Virus record (IMG/VR): IMGVR_UViG_3300043331_000319 | Location: 1 to 32,159 of that record | From: a virus | Reading direction: 5' to 3' (one strand) | Length of the DNA: 32,159 nucleotides | Part shown: positions 27,035 to 32,159 of the stretch, piece after piece | How positions within the stretch are numbered: the first letter of the stretch is position 1 | Layout: each line of letters opens with the position of its first letter | Program-made: the position numbers and the translations under genes | Notes under the pieces: model-generated | What the model was told of the DNA's origin: nothing | The model's database searches: none | Seen by the model: the letters and a program-made list of their open reading frames with translations, nothing else

Positions 27035-30000
27035 GCCCGCCCTGGCCCGCCGCGAGGCTTCTGGCCCCCTCTCCGTCGTCGCCTGCCCGCATCTCTTCAC
27101 CGTGCGGGACCGGGTGATCCGGGAGATCCCCGCCGGGCTCACGCTGGCCGAGATCCTCCTCGAGTGCGGCATCCCGCCGGACCGCTACGCCCGGGCGTGG
27201 GTCGACGATCGCGAGGTGCCGCGCGCCTGGTGGCCCCATGTGCGCCCGAAGCCCGGCCACCGGGTGACGATCCGCGTCGTCCCGCTGGGCGGGGGGCAGA
27301 GCGGCAAGCAGGTCGGCCGCATCGTCGGGCTGATCGTGGTGGCCATCGTGGCCGCGGCGGTCAGCTACGGCGTCGGGGGCGCCATCGTGGCCGCCGGCGG
27401 TAGCCCCCTCCTCGGCGCGGTCGTCGGGGGCGTGGCGGGCGCCGCGGTGGCCGGCGCCGGAGGCCTCCTGGTCAACGCCTTGATCCCGATCCAGACGCCC
27501 CGCATGGATGCCCTCCGCGACCCCGCGGGCACCACGTCGAGCCCGACCTACTCCCTGCAGGGCGCGCGGAACACGATGGCGATCGGGCGCAAGGTGCCCA
27601 AGGTGTACGGCCTCCATCGGATGACGCCGCCCTACGCGGCCGAGCCCATCGTCGAGACCATTGGGACGGATCAGTATCTGACCCTCGTGTTCTCGTTGGG
27701 GATCGGCCGGGTCGCGTACCTCCGTCCGCGCATCGGCGATGAGCCGCTGGAGAACTTCCAGGGTGTCGAGACCGAGTTTCGCGAGGGCAGCCTGAGCGAT
27801 CCCGCGCTCACGCTGTACCTCGGCGATGCGCACATGGAGCCGTTGTCGCTGCCGCTGTCCTCGACGCAGGGCGCGCACATCCGCACCACGCAGGTCGGGA
27901 CGCGCCGCATTGTCGTCGATTACCTCTTCCCGCGCGGCGTCGGCCGCTTCGATCGACAGACCGGCGACCTGGGGCCGTACGAGGCGGGCGTGAACGTCAT
28001 CCTGGCGATCCGCCTGCAGGGCACGCCCACATGGATACAGATCACCGACGTGTGGCATCTCGGTCCGACGCGCGATGCCATCCGCGGGACGCTCGTCGCC
28101 GAGGTCGCCGAGGGCACGTACGAGGTGACGGTCTACCGCCAGGCCCCGGAGAGCACCGAGGATGCGGTGCTCGATGAGGTCTTCTGGACGGGGATGACCT
28201 CGCGGAAGTGGACCCCCATCATCAATCTGCCCGGCGAAGCGCTCTTCGCGCTGCGGATCAAGGCGAACGAGCAACTGCAGGGCATCGTGGACACCTTCAA
28301 CGTGGAAGTGGTCTCCATCCTCCCCGCGTGGACCGGGGCCGCGTGGGTGGAGACGACGACGAACAATCCCGCGGCGATCTACCGCGACATCCTCCAGGGG
28401 CGGGCCACGCGCCGACCGGTCGCGGATGCCCGGATCAATCTGGAGGCGCTGCAAGACTGGTCGGAGTTCTGCGACCAGAAGGGCTACGGCTTCTCTGCCG
28501 TCATCGACTACGAGACGACGGTGGGCCAGCTCCTCGCCGATGTGGCGGCCGTCGGCCTCGCGACGCCGACGCTCGATAGCCAGGGGCGTCACAGCATTGT
28601 CCGCGACGTCGCGCAGGCCGCGCCCGTGCAGCTCTTCACCCCGCGCAATTCCTGGGGCTTCCGTGGACGCAAGGCGTTCCCGGATCGGCCGCATGGCTAC
28701 CGGGTCCGCTTCGTCGATGGCGATCCCAACGCGCTGACCAGTACGACGGCGCCGCCGACCTGGGAGATTGACGAGCAGGTCGTGTACGCGGAGGGCTACG
28801 GGTCCGCGAACGCCACGCTCTTCGAGAGCCTCGAATTCCGCGGGGTGACGTGGTGGGGCCATGCGTGGGCGCTCGCGCGATACCACGAGCGCGTGGTGGC
28901 GCTCCGCCCCGAGGTCTGGGAGCTGTCGGCCGACGTCGAGAACCTGGTCTGTACGCGCGGCGACCGCGTGCGCCTGGCGCACGACGTCCTGAGCGTCGGG
29001 CTCGGATGGGGCCGCGTGAAGTCCTGGATCCTCTCCGGCGGCGGCCCGCAGGTGATCGGCTTCGTGTCGGACGAAGAGCTCTCGACGGAAACGACGAAGA
29101 GCTACTCGGTCGTCCTGCGCGGGACGGGCACGCCGCAGCAAGTGGTCTGGCCCATCGTCTCGACGGGTACCACCACCACCACGGTCACGTTCACGACGCC
29201 GCGGACGGTCGGCGAGGCCGGGGGGCTCTTCGCGTGGGGCGAGACGGGCGCGGAGACAATGGACGCGCTCGTCAAGTCCATTGAGCCCGGCGAGGATCTC
29301 ACGGCGCGCCTGACGCTCGTGCCCTATCACGAGGCGATCTACGCCTACGACACGAGCGAGCCGCTGCCGCCCTACATGCCGACCATCACGCGCGGCCGGC
29401 GCCTGCCCTGGCGTCGCCCGGGCCCGCCGGCGCCGCCGATCATCGACGCCGTGCAGGCCGACGAAACCGTGATGCGATTTGGCCCGGCCGGGGAGCCACG
29501 TCTCCGCCTCGTGGCGTCCGTGCGCTACATCCCGCAGCCCGGCGCCCCGGACCAGGCGCCGGAGTTCGTCGTGCTGGAGCGCCAGTACCGCATCGTCGGC
29601 CCGCCGTTCTCCCGCGAGGCGCCGGGCCCGTGGGTGCTCCTCGGCGGCACGCCGGCGATCTACTCCTACGTCGAGTTCCCGGAGTTGGACCTCCAGGCCG
29701 GACAGACCTACGACATCCGCATCCGGTCGATTGCCGGGCGCCAAGCGTCTGCGTGGGTGGAGTGGCGCGACATCACGCCGACGGGACGGACGACGCGCCC
29801 TCCGGACGTGCCCGTGTTCATGGTGGACGGACGGGTCATCCGGTGGGCGTATCCCGACCCGCCCGTCGACTTCGCGGGATTCCGGCTCCGCCGCCACATC
29901 TCCACGCGCACGATCTGGGAGGATGCGCAGCCGCTCCACGACGGCCGGCTGTCCTCCACGGTGGAGAGCTACGCGATCGACCACTACGACACCGACGTCA

Positions 30001-30860
30001 CCTATCTGCTCAAGGCGGTCAACACGAGCGGGCTGGAGAGCCAGGGCGCGGCCGTCGTGACCGTCAATCTCCCGAGCGGTATCGTGTTCGGCGATCGCTT
30101 GGTCCCGAACATCCTGGAGGTGCGCGACTACCAGGCCGACAGCTACCCGGGCACCGTCGTGAATGGCGCCCTCGACGGTGGCTCGCTCAAGGCCGCGGCC
30201 ACGCCGACGGTGCTCTTCTGGTCCGAGGGCGATCCCGCGCTGTTCTGGAGCGGGGACGACGGCGCGCTCTTCTGGGACGGCGCGTCCTACCTCGCGATGC
30301 AGTACCTCTTCTCGGCGCTCCCCGATGCGGACCAGGTGCCGTCGACGCTGGTGATTGACGGCGACGTGACGGGCGCGCACGCCGTGGACTATCGCCCCGG
30401 CGGGATGGCGCTCTTCTGGAGCAGCGACGGGGCCGACTTCTGGGACGATGACGCCGCGCTCTTCTGGACGCCCGGCGCGCTGGGGTGGATCCCCTGGCCC
30501 GGCTCGCTGGATCTCCTCACGCGCCAGGTGGTGGAGTTCCGCATCACGACGGCGGCCGGGCCCGTCCGCGGCATCATCGGCGACCTGGCCGTCACGATCG
30601 ACGTCCCCGACATCCGCGAGCACTTCGAGGACTTCGCGATCGGGTCGAGCGGCTCGCGCCTGCCCATCACGCGCACCTATCGCGCCGTCAAGATCGTCAA
30701 CGCCACCCTGCAGGCCGACGGCGGCTCGGCGGTCCGCGTGCGCATCGACGACAAGGGCACGGGCGGGCCGCCCCTGACCGACGGGCCACTGCTGAGTGCC
30801 TTCAACGCGGCGGGCTCGGGCGTGACGGCGACCGCGGATGTGGAAATCATCGGGTACTGA
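27006..30860 (+). CDS. Host-specificity protein J, fused to an I-like domain
   Basis: The 1284-residue protein starts with a beta-grasp domain (about residues 20-95: VVACPHLFTVRDRVIREIPA ... VTIRVVPLGGG), then a Gly/Ala/Val membrane-like segment (about 105-160). This is the layout of the separate lambda protein I. Residues from about 165 match J-type tips: AIGRKVPKVYGLHRMTPPYA, YLTLVFSLGIGRV, YRDILQGRATRRPVADARIN and LEALQDWSEFCDQKGYGFSA, then DRPHGYRVRFVDGDPN. Fibronectin-like parts follow at about 800-1020. The last 250 residues carry LFW repeats and a beta-rich domain that probably contacts the receptor. ATG 27006 overlaps the peptidase gene. Confidence 0.9.
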   Translation: MSASLIAPPEPALARREASGPLSVVACPHLFTVRDRVIREIPAGLTLAEILLECGIPPDRYARAWVDDREVPRAWWPHVRPKPGHRVTIRVVPLGGGQSGKQVGRIVGLIVVAIVAAAVSYGVGGAIVAAGGSPLLGAVVGGVAGAAVAGAGGLLVNALIPIQTPRMDALRDPAGTTSSPTYSLQGARNTMAIGRKVPKVYGLHRMTPPYAAEPIVETIGTDQYLTLVFSLGIGRVAYLRPRIGDEPLENFQGVETEFREGSLSDPALTLYLGDAHMEPLSLPLSSTQGAHIRTTQVGTRRIVVDYLFPRGVGRFDRQTGDLGPYEAGVNVILAIRLQGTPTWIQITDVWHLGPTRDAIRGTLVAEVAEGTYEVTVYRQAPESTEDAVLDEVFWTGMTSRKWTPIINLPGEALFALRIKANEQLQGIVDTFNVEVVSILPAWTGAAWVETTTNNPAAIYRDILQGRATRRPVADARINLEALQDWSEFCDQKGYGFSAVIDYETTVGQLLADVAAVGLATPTLDSQGRHSIVRDVAQAAPVQLFTPRNSWGFRGRKAFPDRPHGYRVRFVDGDPNALTSTTAPPTWEIDEQVVYAEGYGSANATLFESLEFRGVTWWGHAWALARYHERVVALRPEVWELSADVENLVCTRGDRVRLAHDVLSVGLGWGRVKSWILSGGGPQVIGFVSDEELSTETTKSYSVVLRGTGTPQQVVWPIVSTGTTTTTVTFTTPRTVGEAGGLFAWGETGAETMDALVKSIEPGEDLTARLTLVPYHEAIYAYDTSEPLPPYMPTITRGRRLPWRRPGPPAPPIIDAVQADETVMRFGPAGEPRLRLVASVRYIPQPGAPDQAPEFVVLERQYRIVGPPFSREAPGPWVLLGGTPAIYSYVEFPELDLQAGQTYDIRIRSIAGRQASAWVEWRDITPTGRTTRPPDVPVFMVDGRVIRWAYPDPPVDFAGFRLRRHISTRTIWEDAQPLHDGRLSSTVESYAIDHYDTDVTYLLKAVNTSGLESQGAAVVTVNLPSGIVFGDRLVPNILEVRDYQADSYPGTVVNGALDGGSLKAAATPTVLFWSEGDPALFWSGDDGALFWDGASYLAMQYLFSALPDADQVPSTLVIDGDVTGAHAVDYRPGGMALFWSSDGADFWDDDAALFWTPGALGWIPWPGSLDLLTRQVVEFRITTAAGPVRGIIGDLAVTIDVPDIREHFEDFAIGSSGSRLPITRTYRAVKIVNATLQADGGSAVRVRIDDKGTGGPPLTDGPLLSAFNAAGSGVTATADVEIIGY
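30170..30480 (+). repeat. Short LFW peptide repeats near the C-terminus of J
   Basis: Two blocks of a short unit recur: VLFWSEGDPA, LFWSGDDGA, LFWDGASY, and after about 40 residues LFWSSDGAD, FWDDDAA, LFWTPGAL. Each turn has a bulky LFW and an acidic loop. This may be a small beta-helical or metal-binding element that stiffens the tip. Confidence 0.65.
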
Positions 30861-30865
30861 GGGTG

Positions 30866-31183
30866 ATGGCTCGCACGGCGCACGCCTCCAAGATTCACCC
30901 CGTCACGGCGCGCGACAGCGGCGAGGTCGTGGCCTGGGTGTTTGGCCTGACCCTCGGAGAAGGCGGTCAGCAGGCCTTCGATTTCATCCCGGTTGAGGTC
31001 TCGGTCCGCCGACCGCTCGACGAATGGACGAGGCTGGAGGTGTATACCCTCGTCCGCGACGCAATCATCGGCGTCGAGGGGGGCGCTCCGCATCCTCGCG
31101 TCACCAGGCTTCACGGCACGCTGAGCGCGCGGCTCGCATTCGAGGAGCACATCGACTTCGATCTGAATCGGCTAGGGGTCTAG
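30866..31183 (+). CDS. Small tail-associated hypothetical protein, 105 aa
   Basis: ATG 30866 follows the J stop by five bases, with TGAGGG upstream; GTG 30863 is an alternative. The product reads IHPVTARDSGEVVAWVFGLT, LGEGGQQAFDFIPVEVSVRR, PLDEWTRLEVYTLVRDAIIG and HIDFDLNRLGV. It looks like a small alpha/beta protein. No family is recognised. Its place between J and a fibre-like gene suggests a tail role. Confidence 0.65.
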   Translation: MARTAHASKIHPVTARDSGEVVAWVFGLTLGEGGQQAFDFIPVEVSVRRPLDEWTRLEVYTLVRDAIIGVEGGAPHPRVTRLHGTLSARLAFEEHIDFDLNRLGV

Positions 31184-31193
31184 GGGGAGAGGG

Positions 31194-32159
31194 ATGTCAA
31201 ATTTTAGCTCGGCCTCATACCTGAGCAACGCCGCTCGCACCGAGGGTGAGATGAAGGTGGCGTTCGAGGACAATCTTGCCGCCACCAAGCAGCTCCCGGG
31301 CGGCAACGCGGAGGCGACGCTGACGATCGCGGCGGGCTCAATCACGCCGACGCGCACCGTCCACACCGTCGACACCGAGGCGGCGGCGCCGGCGGACGAT
31401 TTGACGAACATCGCGACCACGAACCTGCCGGACGGCTCGCTCCTGCTCATTCGCTGCGCCAACAACGCGCGCGTCGTCACGTGCAAGTACGCCGCGGGCG
31501 GGACGGGGCAGCTCGATCTCGTGGGCCAGGCGGACATCGTGCTCCGGTCAACGGACGCCTGGGTACTCCTCAAGCTCTCCTCGACGGTGTGGGAAGAGGT
31601 GTTCCGCTCCACCGGGGACCGCGTGCAGCCCTACGCGCGCCTGGAATACGCGAGCGCCACATCGATCCAATTGCAGGGCGGGCTCGTGCCGATCTGGATC
31701 ACCGGGCAAAACCTCTGGGTGTGGCGCCAGGTGCCGGACGCGGGCGTGGCCGTCGGCAATGGCGGGCTCAGCGCCAACACGGGCTACTACGTCTACGCGA
31801 CCGCCTCGGGCTCCTCGGTCGCGCTGGAGCTGAGCACCACGGGGCGCGCGCTGAGCGATGGCGTGATGTGCAAGTCCGGCGACCGCACCCGGACCCTCGT
31901 CGGCATGATCTGGACGAATGCCTCCTCCCAGTTCGTCGACTCGGCCACGTCCGCCGCCGTGATCTCCTGGTTCAACCGGCGGCGGAAGGCGGTCACGCGG
32001 GGCACGGCCGGACCGAACACGACGACGAGCACCAGCGCGGCGAACCTCTCGACGGGCGGCGTGTCGCTCCTCCAGTGGGCGGACGCCGATGCGCTGTGTG
32101 GGCTCAGCGCGACCGTGAACAACGACACGGCCGCGAAGTTCTGCGTGACGTCGCTCTAC
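31194..32159 (+). CDS. Tail-fibre-like structural protein, 3' end missing
   Basis: An open frame of 322 codons runs from ATG 31194 (GGGGGAGAGGG just ahead) to the window end without a stop, so the C-terminus is missing. It starts SNFSSASYLSNAARTEGEMK and continues HTVDTEAAAPADDLTNIATT, DGSLLLIRCANNARVVTCKY, GGTGQLDLVGQADIVLRSTD and AWVLLKLSSTVWEEVFRSTG. This TVDTE ... DDL ... DGxxLxLRAxNxARxVTVK ... VLxxTDxxLLLxxxxxxWxEVxR pattern is common in phage tail-fibre and minor structural proteins. A following beta-rich part (GYYVYATASGSSVALELST) looks like a fibre domain. Its likely job is host contact. Confidence 0.8.
   Translation, partial: MSNFSSASYLSNAARTEGEMKVAFEDNLAATKQLPGGNAEATLTIAAGSITPTRTVHTVDTEAAAPADDLTNIATTNLPDGSLLLIRCANNARVVTCKYAAGGTGQLDLVGQADIVLRSTDAWVLLKLSSTVWEEVFRSTGDRVQPYARLEYASATSIQLQGGLVPIWITGQNLWVWRQVPDAGVAVGNGGLSANTGYYVYATASGSSVALELSTTGRALSDGVMCKSGDRTRTLVGMIWTNASSQFVDSATSAAVISWFNRRRKAVTRGTAGPNTTTSTSAANLSTGGVSLLQWADADALCGLSATVNNDTAAKFCVTSLY

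Noticed and set aside
26928-30623. Very long - strand open frame (1231 codons)
   Set aside because: It mirrors the J gene. High GC removes stop codons from the opposite strand. The composition is typical antisense (Arg/Asp/His/Val) without any recognisable motif.
1-32159. tRNA genes or CRISPR arrays
   Set aside because: No tRNA arm pattern and no regularly spaced repeat-spacer array was seen. The only repeats are those listed.

Overview
The window is a continuous stretch of a tailed-phage (or prophage) genome. It is very GC-rich, with strong G/C preference at third codon positions, and every supported gene is on the + strand. A large terminase, an HK97-type portal/protease/capsid set, two tail-tube-like proteins, a lambda-type G/GT frameshift, a tape measure and a lambda-J-like protein point to a long, non-contractile-tailed siphovirus. 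The host cannot be fixed from the sequence. The high GC and frequent GTG starts fit a high-GC bacterium. No integrase, repressor, tRNA, endolysin, holin, DNA polymerase or recognisable small terminase is present. Both ends cut through genes.

Left part (1-7592), early region: the C-terminus of a phage AAA ATPase, a run of small tightly overlapped genes, an ERF-family single-strand annealing protein, a PD-(D/E)XK nuclease, a coiled-coil protein, more small genes, a possible second nuclease-like protein, a zinc/HTH DNA-binding protein, a primase-type zinc-finger protein and a RepA/DnaB-like helicase. Most neighbours share ATGA, GTGA or TGATG stop/start overlaps, as in one translationally coupled operon. 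Together they look like a recombination and replication module.

Junction (about 7400-8500): a cluster of short iteron-like repeats (AAAGCGTGGCA) covers the 3' end of the helicase gene and the adjoining AT-richer gap. It is a candidate replication origin or operator array. It is followed by a small membrane/zinc protein and an HNH endonuclease.

Right part (8496-32159), late region: large terminase, tiny membrane protein, portal with a long C-terminal extension, and prohead protease. Next come a candidate promoter and a leader holding a long hairpin, then the major capsid protein. The head-tail connector is followed by several structural or accessory genes, including a LamG-like protein with ten 22-residue repeats. 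Then come head closure, a beta-propeller-like protein fused to a DUF3168-type tail completion domain, two tail-tube-like proteins, the tail assembly chaperone G/GT with a GGGAAAC slippery site, a gp10-like protein, the tape measure, two minor tail proteins, an NlpC/P60 peptidase, a giant beta-grasp-plus-J fusion, a small protein and the start of a tail-fibre-like protein. The core morphogenesis set is conventional. The unusual parts are the propeller fusion, the displaced gp10-like gene, the structured capsid leader and the repeat cluster.
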